The notes beneath the pieces were generated by a model, which was not told the origin of the DNA, searched no databases, and was given only the letters and a program-made list of their open reading frames with translations. A stretch of DNA of 40,374 bases from DASSLY01 sp035689185 (lineage in GTDB: Bacteria > Actinomycetota > Actinomycetes > Actinomycetales > Dermatophilaceae). This document shows, one piece after another, positions 8,205 to 16,130 of the stretch. Location of the stretch: assembly GCA_035689185.1 (NCBI GenBank), contig DASSLY010000015.1, positions 1 through 40,374 of the forward strand, read 5' to 3'. The stretch's first letter is position 1. Each line of letters begins with the position of its first letter. Position numbers and translations under genes: made by a program.

Positions 8205-9197
8205 ATGATGTCCGTCCGCGTGGCCGGCGGGACTGATCCGCCTGAGGATGGCCGGTCTACAGCCCGTTTTCCGACTGAACTCATGTTCGAGGCAGCGTCG
8301 CAGTACTACGACGAGGACGCCACCCAGGCTGAGATCGCCGAACGGTTGGGCGTCAGTCGCCCAACCGTGAGTCGCCTGTTGGCCGAGGCGCGCCGGGTGG
8401 GAATCGTAGAGATCACGGTGCGACTGCCCGAGGGGCGAGGCGACGATACGTTGGCCGCGCAGGTAGCCAACGCGTTGCGATTGCAGCAGGTCTACCTGGT
8501 CCCGACCGTCAGTGGAACCGCGACCGGGCGCTGGCTTGCCCCGGGGGTGGCCCGGGCACTTCAGGATGCCTCGCTTGCCGCGGGTGACGTCGTCCTCGTC
8601 TCGTCCGGCCTCACGGTGTATGGCTGTGTCCAACAGGAGTTGCCGTTGATGCCGGGCGTCATCGTCGCCCCGGCGGTCGGCGGACAGGAGGAACCAGAGC
8701 CGTGGTACCAGACGAACTTGATTGTCAGTCTCCTGGCCGACCGTATCGGCGGGCGACCGATATATCTGTACGCTCCCGCGTTGCCCAGTGCGGCCCTCCT
8801 CCGACCCTTGATGAAGGAGCCGTCGTTCCTCCGAGTTCAGCAGCTCTGGGCCCGAGCTCGTTGCGCCCTGATCGGCGTTGGCGGCGCTCCAGGCGCCCGC
8901 ACGGTGATCCCCTCCTTCGTGCCAACCGGGTCAGTCGGCTTACGCGACGCAGTGGGTGACGTCTGCTCGCGTTTCTACAGTGCAGCGGGCGACCCTGTGA
9001 AGTACCCCGGCTCGGAGCGCCTGGTGGCGATCTCGTTCGACCTGCTCCACCGGATCCCTTCGTCCATCGCAGTGGCCGCGGGGCAGGACAAGGCTGCCTC
9101 GATCCTTGCTGCGGCTCGCGCCGGTTACTTCAGTCGCCTCGTCACGGACGTGGCGACGGCGTCCGGGCTGCTAGCCGTCGCGCGCAGCCCTCGGTGA
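8205..9197 (+). CDS. SorC/DeoR-family sugar-responsive regulator
   Basis: Transcriptional regulator with an N-terminal HTH (AEIAERLGVSRPTVSRLLAEARRVG, about residues 36-60) and a C-terminal SorC sugar-binding domain related to the sugar-phosphate isomerase fold. Effectors of this family are usually phosphorylated sugars or polyols; EryD of rhizobial erythritol operons belongs here. The ATG at 8205 is preferred (330 residues) because TGAGG lies 5 nt upstream. The ATG at 8184 has no ribosome site and sits inside a palindrome. It stands immediately before the dehydrogenase gene, whose promoter region is full of dyads, so it likely controls both itself and the dehydrogenase-transporter genes. Whether it activates or represses is unknown. 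Confidence 0.9.
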   Translation: MMSVRVAGGTDPPEDGRSTARFPTELMFEAASQYYDEDATQAEIAERLGVSRPTVSRLLAEARRVGIVEITVRLPEGRGDDTLAAQVANALRLQQVYLVPTVSGTATGRWLAPGVARALQDASLAAGDVVLVSSGLTVYGCVQQELPLMPGVIVAPAVGGQEEPEPWYQTNLIVSLLADRIGGRPIYLYAPALPSAALLRPLMKEPSFLRVQQLWARARCALIGVGGAPGARTVIPSFVPTGSVGLRDAVGDVCSRFYSAAGDPVKYPGSERLVAISFDLLHRIPSSIAVAAGQDKAASILAAARAGYFSRLVTDVATASGLLAVARSPR

Positions 9198-9253
9198 ACA
9201 CCTGTTCCAGGTGAACAACAGTGCTGGACAGTTGTTCCATGTATCCCTATGGT
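9193..9253 (+). promoter_or_regulatory. Dyad-rich promoter of the dehydrogenase gene
   Basis: Directly after the SorC stop there is CACCTG-TTC-CAGGTG (9199-9213), overlapped by GAACAAC...GTTGTTC (9213-9237). GGTGAACA is also repeated directly at 9193 and 9210. A good promoter lies within: TGGACA (9225-9230), 17 nt, TATGGT (9248-9253). The second dyad covers the -35 box, which suits repression; an activator site is also possible. Confidence 0.55.
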
Positions 9254-9298
9254 GAGGAACCGCCCACGACAAGGCACACGGCACGGATGGGACGGTCG

Positions 9299-10375
9299 AT
9301 GCGCGAGACGATGCGAGCTGTGGTCAATCACGGGCCGGAGGACTACCGGCTGGAAGAAGTGCCCGTCCCGGTACCCGGACCCGGCGAGGCCTTGGTAAAG
9401 GTCGAGGCCGTGGGCATCTGCGCAAGCGACCTCAAGTGCTACCACGGGGCCCCCAAGTTCTGGGGAGACGCCACCCGACCTGCCTGGGCGGAGACCGACG
9501 TCATACCCGGACACGAGTTCGTCGGGCGGATCGTGCAGGTCGATGACGAGACGGCCCAGCGGTGGGATGTGGCTGTCGAAGATCGCGTCACGTCGGAGCA
9601 GATCGTGCCGTGCTGGGCCTGCCGGTATTGCCGGCGCGGCCAGTACTGGATGTGCGCCCCGCACGACATCTACGGCTTCAAGCGTCGTACGCCCGGAGCG
9701 ATGGCCGAGTACATGGTGTTTCCCGCCGGTGCCCTGGTGCACAAGATCAGTGCAGACATGCCAGCTGCCCACGCGGCCTTCGTGGAGCCGCTCTCGTGCG
9801 CACTGCATGCCGTCGAGCGAGGCAACATCGGCTTCGACGATGTTGTCGTCGTCGCAGGGTGCGGTCCCATCGGGCTCGGCATGGTGGCGGGGTCAGCAGC
9901 GAAGTCGCCCGCGCATGTCGTCGCCCTCGATATGTCCGATGCAAAACTGGATCTGGCCCGGAAGTGCGGAGCCACCAGGACCATGAACGTCGCCCGCGAT
10001 GACATCGCCGCGCTGGTGCGCGACCTCACGCAGGGGTATGGCGCCGACGTCTATCTTGAAGGCAGTGGACACCCCTCGGCCGTCGGACAGGGACTCGGGC
10101 TGCTGCGAAAGCTGGGTACGTTCGTCGAGTACAGCGTATTCGGCAGTGACGTCACGGTCGACTGGAGCATCATCAGCGATGACAAGGAGCTGGACGTGCT
10201 TGGCGCCCATCTGGGGCCGCTGTGCTGGCCTACAGCAGTGCGGATGCTCGAGTCCGGCAAGCTGCCGATGAACGAGATCGTGACCCATCAGCTGCCGCTG
10301 TCGCAGTTCCGGCAAGGCCTGGAGCTGGTCGCCGACGGATCCGCCTCAGTCAAGGTGGCGCTTATCCCGGACTGA
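9299..10375 (+). CDS. Zinc-dependent polyol dehydrogenase, erythritol/L-threitol dehydrogenase-like
   Basis: Medium-chain zinc alcohol dehydrogenase that should oxidise a sugar alcohol to a ketose with NAD. The catalytic zinc segment GICASDLKCYHG and GHEFVG are present, with the structural zinc cysteines in CWACRYCRRGQYWMC. The Rossmann motif is AGCGPIGLG, followed by ALDMSD, whose Asp favours NAD over NADP. Segments such as CYHGAPKFWGD and DWSIISDDKELDVLGAHLGP are, from memory, typical of the EltD group of Mycobacterium smegmatis. Three nearby ATGs (9287, 9299, 9311) are possible starts; none has a strong ribosome site, and 9299 is a compromise (358 residues). Its place between SorC and the transporter points to polyol catabolism. 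The exact substrate is uncertain. Confidence 0.8.
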   Translation: MRETMRAVVNHGPEDYRLEEVPVPVPGPGEALVKVEAVGICASDLKCYHGAPKFWGDATRPAWAETDVIPGHEFVGRIVQVDDETAQRWDVAVEDRVTSEQIVPCWACRYCRRGQYWMCAPHDIYGFKRRTPGAMAEYMVFPAGALVHKISADMPAAHAAFVEPLSCALHAVERGNIGFDDVVVVAGCGPIGLGMVAGSAAKSPAHVVALDMSDAKLDLARKCGATRTMNVARDDIAALVRDLTQGYGADVYLEGSGHPSAVGQGLGLLRKLGTFVEYSVFGSDVTVDWSIISDDKELDVLGAHLGPLCWPTAVRMLESGKLPMNEIVTHQLPLSQFRQGLELVADGSASVKVALIPD

Positions 10376-10482
10376 AATTCATCCACGGCCATCCGCTCGC
10401 GGAGCGCAGTGGGCAACGACGCGCAATGATCAGCAGGACGCCACCCCGCGACCTCCGGGCCGCAACGAGAAGGAGTGCCACC

Positions 10483-11580
10483 GTGCGAAGGTCACACAAC
10501 CGGTTCATCGGCATCGCCGCCGCAGCCCTGTTCGGCGCCGTCGGACTGAGCGCCTGCGAGCAGTCGGGCAGCACCAGTGGCGGGGGGGGAAGCGACGGGG
10601 GTGGGGGAGGCGCCGCGGCCAGCGCCAAGGTTGCCTTCCTCATGCCTGACCTGGCCTCCACCCGCTACGAGCTTCAGGACAAGCCCTTGTTTGAGGCAAA
10701 GATGAAGCAGCTCTGCCCAGGTTGCACGGTCATCTACCAGAACGCTGACTCGGATGCGAGCAAACAGCAACAGCAGGCTAACTCCGCGCTCGCGCAGGGT
10801 ATCAAGGTCCTAGTTCTCGATCCTGTCGACTCGGCCGGGGCAGCGACCATCGTCAAGACAGCGCAGGCGCAAGGCGTGGCGGTGATCGCCTACGACCGGC
10901 CAATCCCGGCTGTCCCGGCCGACTTCTACGTCTCCTTCGACAACGAGAAGATCGGCGCCATGATCGCCCAGTCCCTGGTCGACCACCTCAAGGAGACCGG
11001 GGCAAGCGGCGGTCTGCTCCAGATCAACGGCTCGCCCACGGACGCCGCCGCGGGGTTGATCAAGAAGGGCGTCCACAGCGCTATCGACAACAGCGGCTTC
11101 AAGCTCCTCGCAGAATATGATACCCCGCAGTGGCAGCCCTCCAAGGCGCAGGACTGGACGGCTGGGCAGATCACGCGGTTCGGCAAGCAGATCGCCGGTG
11201 TCGTGGCGGCGAACGACGGTACTGGCGGTGGTGCCATCTCGGCGTTCAAGGCTGCCGGAGAGACGCCACCCCCGGTTACTGGCAATGATGCTGAGTTGGC
11301 TGCAGCTCAGCTTGTCGTGGCGGGTGACCAGTTCAACACGATCTCCAAGCCGATCAAGATCGTCGCCGAGGCGGCTGCCGAGACCGCCTGGAAATTCGTC
11401 CAGGGTCAGAAGCCGGCAGGCAAGACGACACTGTTCAGCACCCCCTCCGAACTGTTTGTGCCGACTGTGGTGACGCAGAAAAACATCAAAGAGGTGCTAA
11501 TCGACAGCGGCATCATGAAGGCATCCGACGTCTGCACGGCCAACTACGCCGCCGGTTGCGCCAAGCTCAACATCAAATGA
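10483..11580 (+). CDS. XylF-like sugar ABC transporter binding lipoprotein (second copy)
   Basis: Binding lipoprotein of the xylose/pentose group, paralogous to the one at 6961-8070. Shared segments include TRYE/TRYD, DASKQQ, VLDPVD, VIAYDR, NGSPTD, AEYDTP and AANDGT. GTG 10483 is the start because AGAAGGAG lies 7 nt upstream. It gives a 365-residue protein with a short signal peptide and lipobox LSAC. A Gly-rich linker follows, encoded partly by a run of eight G (10582-10589). The C-terminal domain covers the whole fold. It lies 107 nt after the dehydrogenase gene and is separated from the ATPase gene by a strong hairpin, the usual arrangement for making more binding protein than membrane parts. 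It is the likely working partner of the downstream ATPase and permease. Confidence 0.93.
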   Translation: MRRSHNRFIGIAAAALFGAVGLSACEQSGSTSGGGGSDGGGGGAAASAKVAFLMPDLASTRYELQDKPLFEAKMKQLCPGCTVIYQNADSDASKQQQQANSALAQGIKVLVLDPVDSAGAATIVKTAQAQGVAVIAYDRPIPAVPADFYVSFDNEKIGAMIAQSLVDHLKETGASGGLLQINGSPTDAAAGLIKKGVHSAIDNSGFKLLAEYDTPQWQPSKAQDWTAGQITRFGKQIAGVVAANDGTGGGAISAFKAAGETPPPVTGNDAELAAAQLVVAGDQFNTISKPIKIVAEAAAETAWKFVQGQKPAGKTTLFSTPSELFVPTVVTQKNIKEVLIDSGIMKASDVCTANYAAGCAKLNIK

Positions 11581-11582
11581 AC

Positions 11583-11620
11583 GCCTGCGGGGTTCGCGGT
11601 CTGAACCGGACCCCGCAGGC
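11583..11620 (+). terminator. Intercistronic hairpin between binding protein and ATPase genes
   Basis: GCCTGCGGGGT (11583-11593) pairs perfectly with ACCCCGCAGGC (11610-11620), with an inner stem CGGT-CTGA-ACCG. It sits 2 nt after the stop and before the GGAGG of the ATPase gene. It probably acts as a partial terminator or 3' stabiliser that favours the binding-protein message. Confidence 0.65.
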
Positions 11621-11647
11621 GGCCGATCTGGCCTAGTAGGAGGTCCA

Positions 11648-12490
11648 ATGTCCCCTGTACCCAGCGCTGAGGTGACGTCCACACGCCCTCACCCAGGTTC
11701 GAACATTCTTTCCCTGCGGGGCGTCAGCAAGCACTTCGGCGCAGTGGCGGCGTTGACCGATATCGACCTCGACGTGGCGGCCGGCGAAGTTGTTGCCATC
11801 GTCGGCGACAACGGCGCCGGCAAGTCTACTCTGGTCAAGATCTTGTCCGGGGTCCACGCTCCCGACAGCGGCACAATAACGTACGAGGGTTTAGAGGTGA
11901 GCATTCCAACTCCGTCCGCTGCGCAGCAACTCGGCATTGCTACGGTATTCCAGGACCTCTCCCTCTGCGAGAACCTCGACGTAGTGCAGAACCTTTTTCT
12001 GGGCCAAGAGCTTCGAGCGATGCGCCTGGACGAGGTCGCGATGGAGGTTCGGTCGTGGGAGCTCCTCCGCCAGCTCTCTGCGAAGATCCCCACGGTTCGC
12101 ATTCCCATCGCGTCTCTTTCGGGAGGTCAGCGCCAGACAGTGGCGATCGCTCGCTCATTGCTGGGCGATCCGAAGATCATCATCCTTGACGAGCCCACAG
12201 CGGCCTTGGGCGTGGCACAGACGGCGGAGGTGCTCAATCTGGTGGAGCGGCTCCGTGAGAACGGTCATGGCGTGATCATGATCAGCCACAACATGGCCGA
12301 TGTGAAGGCTGTGGCCGACACCGTGGCGGTCTTGCGACTAGGCAGGAACAACGGGTTCTTCGCGGTCAATTCGGTTTCGACCGAGGATATGATCGCTGCC
12401 ATCACTGGCGCGACCGACAACGTCGTCACCCAGCGGTCTGCGCGGCGCGCAGTCGCAGAAACCACCACCTCCGAGGGGGGGCAGCTGTGA
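11648..12490 (+). CDS. Sugar ABC transporter ATP-binding protein (single domain, XylG/FrcA type)
   Basis: ATPase subunit powering sugar import. Walker A GDNGAGKST is near residue 57, the signature is LSGGQRQTVAIARSL and Walker B is IIILDEPTA, followed by a switch His in ISHNMADV. The protein has 280 residues and only one nucleotide-binding domain, unlike two-domain XylG/RbsA; FrcA-type importers have this form. The ATG at 11648 follows AGGAGG. The 3' end overlaps the permease start by 4 nt (GTGA), so the two are translationally coupled. Base composition looks less GC-rich than dxs or fadB, with codons such as TTT and CTT more frequent, consistent with transfer or weak codon selection. Confidence 0.93.
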   Translation: MSPVPSAEVTSTRPHPGSNILSLRGVSKHFGAVAALTDIDLDVAAGEVVAIVGDNGAGKSTLVKILSGVHAPDSGTITYEGLEVSIPTPSAAQQLGIATVFQDLSLCENLDVVQNLFLGQELRAMRLDEVAMEVRSWELLRQLSAKIPTVRIPIASLSGGQRQTVAIARSLLGDPKIIILDEPTAALGVAQTAEVLNLVERLRENGHGVIMISHNMADVKAVADTVAVLRLGRNNGFFAVNSVSTEDMIAAITGATDNVVTQRSARRAVAETTTSEGGQL

Positions 12491-13737
12491 GCACGACCGA
12501 AAGTGCGACGCACGATCTGGCGACCGACCTGTTGGACGAGCGGCTCAAGGCCCGTCAAGGCATTCGCGGGTTCTTCCAAGTATGGGTGGACCGGGCCAGG
12601 GGCGGTGATTTAGGCGTCCTGCCGGTTATCGTCGGACTGATCGTTATCTGGAGCATCCTGCAGGCATTGAACCCGATCTTCCTGTCCAGCCTGAACCTAG
12701 TGAACCTGACCCTGGAGTGCGCGGCCGTTGGTGTCATTTCTCTAGGCATCGTCCTCATGCTGCTCGTCGGCGAGATTGACCTCTCAGTAGGCTCGGTCTC
12801 GGGTCTGTCTGCGGCGATCCTTGCAACACTCTTTGTGAGCAAGGGCCTGTCGGCCGTCGTGGCGGTGCTGGCTGCAGTTGCTGCGGGTGCGGTCATCGGT
12901 TTCGTCTACTCGATGATGTTCAACCGCTTCGGGGTGCCCAGCTTCGTGATCACCCTTGCCGGCCTGTTGGCGTTCCTGGGTCTGCAGTTGTGGATCCTTG
13001 GCTCCAAGGGATCGATCAACCTCCCTTTCAACTCCGGCCTGGTCAACTTCGCACAATTGGCGTTCTTGCCGGATTGGCTGTCGTACGTGCTGGTGCTCGT
13101 CGCGGCCGGCGGACTGTTCGCCACCGGGTATCTGGGTGCTCGGGCGCGCAGGGCCGCCGGCCTGTCAGCGACGTCGAACAACGCTCTGATCCTGCGCAGC
13201 CTACTTCTTCTGGTGGGTTTGGGTTTTGTGGTCTGGTACCTGAACCGCACCCGCGGCGTGGGCTGGATGTTCGTGTTCTTCGTGGCCCTGGTTCTCGCCT
13301 TCCACTACATGCTCACCCGCACAAAGTGGGGCAGATCCATTTATGCCGTCGGCGGAAACGCCGAGGCGGCCCGCCGCTCCGGCATCAACGTGAAGGGCGT
13401 CTATCGGTGGGCCTTCATTCTTTGCTCGAGCTTGGCCGCGGTTGGGGGGGTGCTGGCGGCCTCACGACTTGCCGCGGCCAACCAGAGCACCGGCACAGGT
13501 GACGTGAACCTCAACGCCATTGCCGCGGCAGTCATTGGCGGTACCAGTTTGTTCGGCGGCAGAGGTTCGGCGTCTTCGGCGCTGTTGGGGATCGTGGTGA
13601 TCCAGTCGATCTCGAGCGGCCTGACACTGCTCAACCTGAGCTCGTCCTACCGGTTCATGGTGACCGGACTGGTGCTCCTGGCCGCGGTCGCCCTGGACTC
13701 AGTGGCACGCCGCTCGCGTGCATCGCATGGTCGCTGA
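12487..13737 (+). CDS. Sugar ABC transporter permease (XylH type)
   Basis: Integral membrane subunit of the BPD_transp_2 family (RbsC/XylH), 416 residues with about ten hydrophobic segments. Recognisable elements are the LLVGEIDLSVGSVSGL segment near residue 97 and the cytoplasmic EAARRSGINVKGV loop near residue 295, which contacts the ATPase. A long middle segment (about 185-240) with ARARRAAGL is typical of XylH rather than RbsC. The GTG start overlaps the ATPase stop (GTGA). A very strong hairpin follows the stop, so the transporter transcript probably ends here. Confidence 0.93.
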   Translation: MSTTESATHDLATDLLDERLKARQGIRGFFQVWVDRARGGDLGVLPVIVGLIVIWSILQALNPIFLSSLNLVNLTLECAAVGVISLGIVLMLLVGEIDLSVGSVSGLSAAILATLFVSKGLSAVVAVLAAVAAGAVIGFVYSMMFNRFGVPSFVITLAGLLAFLGLQLWILGSKGSINLPFNSGLVNFAQLAFLPDWLSYVLVLVAAGGLFATGYLGARARRAAGLSATSNNALILRSLLLLVGLGFVVWYLNRTRGVGWMFVFFVALVLAFHYMLTRTKWGRSIYAVGGNAEAARRSGINVKGVYRWAFILCSSLAAVGGVLAASRLAAANQSTGTGDVNLNAIAAAVIGGTSLFGGRGSASSALLGIVVIQSISSGLTLLNLSSSYRFMVTGLVLLAAVALDSVARRSRASHGR

Positions 13738-13770
13738 GCCGGTCGGGGATGCCGCCTGAGGCGTCATCCG

Positions 13771-13815
13771 GACAGCGCGAGACTCGGGCGGCGCGCGCCC
13801 GAGTCTCGCGCTGTC
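13771..13815 (+). terminator. Strong hairpin terminator after the permease gene
   Basis: A perfect 20-bp stem: the left arm 13771-13790 starts GACAGCGCGAGACTC and the right arm 13796-13815 is its exact complement, with a 5-nt loop. TT follows directly. It separates the transporter from the kinase gene. Confidence 0.8.
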
Positions 13816-13887
13816 TTGGCAACCTGGCTTAGCAGCCGCAAGAGTTCGTGTTGACCTGGGATCATCCCCAGCATGGAGGAGGAGAAC

Positions 13888-15393
13888 GTGAATGAGGTCC
13901 TCATGGGTATCGACATGGGCACCGGCAGTAGCAAGGGTGTGCTCGCCACCATTGACGGGCGTATTACCGCGACCGCGACCCGTCCTCGCCCGCGTTCCAT
14001 GTCAATGCCAAGACCCGGGTGGGCCGAGGTGGACGCGGTCAGCATTTGGTGGAATGACGTCGTCTCCCTGTGCCAGGAGCTGATGCCCCAGGCCGGCGGG
14101 GCCAGGGTTGCCGGGCTGTGCGTCAGTGGGGTCGGACCGTGTCTTGTTCTCTGCGATGACGCGGACCAGCCGGTGCGTGCCGCGATCCTTTACGGCATTG
14201 ACATGCGCGCTACGGCCGAGATCGAGGAGCTCACGAGTCGTTACGGCGCCCAGCAGATCGTAGAGCGCGGCGGCACTCCACTGTCGACCCAGGCGGTCGG
14301 ACCCAAGGCCCTGTGGGTCCAGCGCAACGAGCCGGATGTGTGGGCCAAGGCGACCCACTGGTACAACTCCAGCTCATTCGTCGCCAGGCGGTTGACAGGC
14401 GAGTACATCTTGGACCACCACACGGCCAGTCAATGCGACCCGCTGTATGACATCAAGGCCAAGGACTGGTACCTGCCTTGGTGTCAGGATCTGATGTCCG
14501 AAATGGCGCTGCCGCGGCTGGCGTGGCCCAGCGAGGTCATCGGTGAAGTGACTGCCGCTGCGGCTGCGGCCACGGGCCTACCCGCAGGCACGCCGGTATG
14601 CGCGGGGACCGTCGATGCTTGGTCCGAGGCGTTTAGCGCTGGTGTCCGCAAACCGGGCGACCTCATGCTCATGTACGGTTCCACGATGTTCTTCGTCCAG
14701 GTCCTGCGCGGCCTGGCGGTGCACCCACCATTGTGGACTACCACGGGTGTGGATCCGGGGACCTACACTCTAGCCGCCGGGATGTCGACCTCCGGGAGTC
14801 TCACATCCTGGGTCCAGAATCTTGTTGGCGGAACCTCCTTCGCTGACTTGATTGGGGAGGCAGCCGCGGTTCCCGCTGGCTCGGACGGACTCCTGCTGCT
14901 TCCCTACTTCGCGGGAGAGCGGACGCCGATCTTCGACTCCAGAGCTCGCGGCATCATCGCCGGGCTCACCCTGAATCACACCCGGGCCCATCTCTTCCGG
15001 GCCGTCTACGAGGGAATCGCCTTCGGTATCCGCCAGATCCTCGAGCTACTTGACGGTGACATCGATGCCGTCAACCGGGTCGTCGCCGTGGGGGGAGGGA
15101 CCCAGGGCGGCCTGTGGACCCAGATCGTCAGCGACGTCACAGGCCGTGAGCAACAGGTTCCAGTCGAAACGATCGGTGCCAGTTACGGTGATGCGCTGAT
15201 GGCGGCCATTGGATTGGGACTGGTGTCGGAGGACACGGACTGGGCTGTCGCGGGCGGGACCGTGCGGCCGAACCTGGCGACAAGGCAGGTCTACGACGGG
15301 CTATACCACAGCTACTGTGAACTCTACCCGGCGACCAAGCCCTATATGCACCAGTTGGCGAGACTTCAGGAGGGGCGGCACCCAGCCGGCTGA
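13888..15393 (+). CDS. FGGY-family carbohydrate kinase (xylulokinase-like)
   Basis: ATP-dependent kinase of the FGGY superfamily that would phosphorylate a ketose or polyol. The N-terminal phosphate-1 motif is GIDMGTGSSKG, ILYGIDMRA corresponds to the sugar-contact region, the catalytic Asp is in GTVDAWSEAF (near residue 246) and the ATP domain holds VAVGGGTQGGLWTQIVSDVTG. The GTG at 13888 is preferred over the ATG at 13873 since GGAGGAGG (13876-13883) lies just ahead, giving 501 residues. A strong terminator lies upstream, so it needs its own promoter or read-through. With the dehydrogenase it suggests polyol to ketose to ketose phosphate. Candidate substrates are D-xylulose or L-erythrulose; the sequence does not decide. 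Confidence 0.9.
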   Translation: MNEVLMGIDMGTGSSKGVLATIDGRITATATRPRPRSMSMPRPGWAEVDAVSIWWNDVVSLCQELMPQAGGARVAGLCVSGVGPCLVLCDDADQPVRAAILYGIDMRATAEIEELTSRYGAQQIVERGGTPLSTQAVGPKALWVQRNEPDVWAKATHWYNSSSFVARRLTGEYILDHHTASQCDPLYDIKAKDWYLPWCQDLMSEMALPRLAWPSEVIGEVTAAAAAATGLPAGTPVCAGTVDAWSEAFSAGVRKPGDLMLMYGSTMFFVQVLRGLAVHPPLWTTTGVDPGTYTLAAGMSTSGSLTSWVQNLVGGTSFADLIGEAAAVPAGSDGLLLLPYFAGERTPIFDSRARGIIAGLTLNHTRAHLFRAVYEGIAFGIRQILELLDGDIDAVNRVVAVGGGTQGGLWTQIVSDVTGREQQVPVETIGASYGDALMAAIGLGLVSEDTDWAVAGGTVRPNLATRQVYDGLYHSYCELYPATKPYMHQLARLQEGRHPAG

Positions 15394-15414
15394 AACACGC
15401 ACGCGGACCCGCAC

Positions 15415-15420
15415 TACCTT
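15415..15420 (+). promoter_or_regulatory. -10 box of the gene at 15427 (leaderless)
   Basis: TACCTT ends 6 nt before GTG 15427, and no ribosome site is present. Confidence 0.5.
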
Positions 15421-15426
15421 GCCTAA

Positions 15427-15792
15427 GTGCGTCAGACTCCCCCCGGCTGGCCCCCGCAGGTCCGACCTGCGGGGGCCGACGGCTTCGTGGACACCGCCGT
15501 GGCCTGGCTGCTCGACCAGTGCCCCGCCGACTACCGCGGGTATGCCGCGTGGCGCAGGCATCCGGTCGCGCTCGCCTGGGTGACCACCCGCCACGTGCGG
15601 GCCGAGATGGAGGCGATGCGCGCCGCATACCGGGAGGCCCGAGTCGACCTGACCGACGTGGTGACGCCGGAGGCGCTCGCGGAGATCCTCGACGTGCTGG
15701 CGGCCGAGGGGCTGCGGCTGCGGGCGACGGCGCGTGCGGCGGGCCTGCTCTCCGACGCGTTGCAGGGCAAGGAGTTCATCCCGCGCTTGTAA
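15427..15792 (+). CDS. Conserved actinobacterial protein of unknown function
   Basis: A 121-residue soluble protein. The N-terminus (TPPGWPPQVRPAGADGF) and WLLDQCPADYRGY resemble, from memory, a widespread actinobacterial family of small hypothetical proteins that start with a PPEVRPPGAPDWE-like segment and continue WLLDxCPPxYR. The C-terminal half is predicted helical and rich in Ala, Arg and Glu. No enzyme motif is visible. The leaderless -10 box fixes the GTG start, and the family likeness of the N-terminus supports it although a 29-bp palindrome lies within these codons. It stands alone between the kinase gene and an IS remnant. Confidence 0.75.
   Translation: MRQTPPGWPPQVRPAGADGFVDTAVAWLLDQCPADYRGYAAWRRHPVALAWVTTRHVRAEMEAMRAAYREARVDLTDVVTPEALAEILDVLAAEGLRLRATARAAGLLSDALQGKEFIPRL
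15449..15477. terminator. 29-bp palindrome inside the start of the 15427 gene
   Basis: GGCCCCCGCAGGTC and its exact complement are separated by one base, forming a 14-bp dyad at codons 8-17 and 56 nt past the kinase stop. It could end the kinase transcript or block elongation in the small gene. Function is inferred only from structure. Confidence 0.35.
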
Positions 15793-15799
15793 CGGCCCG

Positions 15800-16129
15800 C
15801 TACTGGTGAACCGTGACCACGACGCGACGGTTGCCCTGACGGCCGGCGGGCGTGGCGTTGGTGAACGCCGGCGTCGGCACGCTCAGCATCGGCCGGTGGT
15901 AGTGGCCGGCGGCCTCCACCCCGACCTTGACCAGCGTCTCCGCCCCGGGCAGCACCGTCGCGATTCGGGCCACCGCCGCCGCCACAGCGGGCGCGGTCAT
16001 CGCGCAATCCATCGGACCCAGCGACCGGCGCCGGTCCGCGCCGGTCGCTGAAAAGGCCACGCAGTTCTTGCCGACATCCACGGCAACAGCGACAGTAGGA
16101 GCAGTGACTGGGGCAGCATGCACAGACAC
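15800..16129 (-). pseudogene. Truncated IS110-family transposase (N-terminal fragment)
   Basis: Remnant of an IS110-type DEDD transposase. After a GTG start at 16129, with GGAGG 6 nt upstream, it reads PTVAVAVDVGKNCVAF, with the catalytic Asp of the RuvC-like DEDD domain, and later VGVEAAGHYHRPM, the usual second acidic motif region. About 85 residues are recognisable out of roughly 400. The reading frame then passes into unrelated sequence and stops at 15800. The rest of the N-terminal domain and the whole C-terminal Ser-containing domain are missing, so it cannot be active. The non-coding stretch upstream (16130-16300) is where IS110-group elements carry their bridge RNA. Confidence 0.8.
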
Positions 16130-16130
16130 C

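Noticed and set aside
10582..10589. Phase-variable G8 tract in the second binding-protein gene
   Set aside because: Runs of seven or eight G are expected by chance several times in 40 kb at this GC content; no other sign of phase variation.
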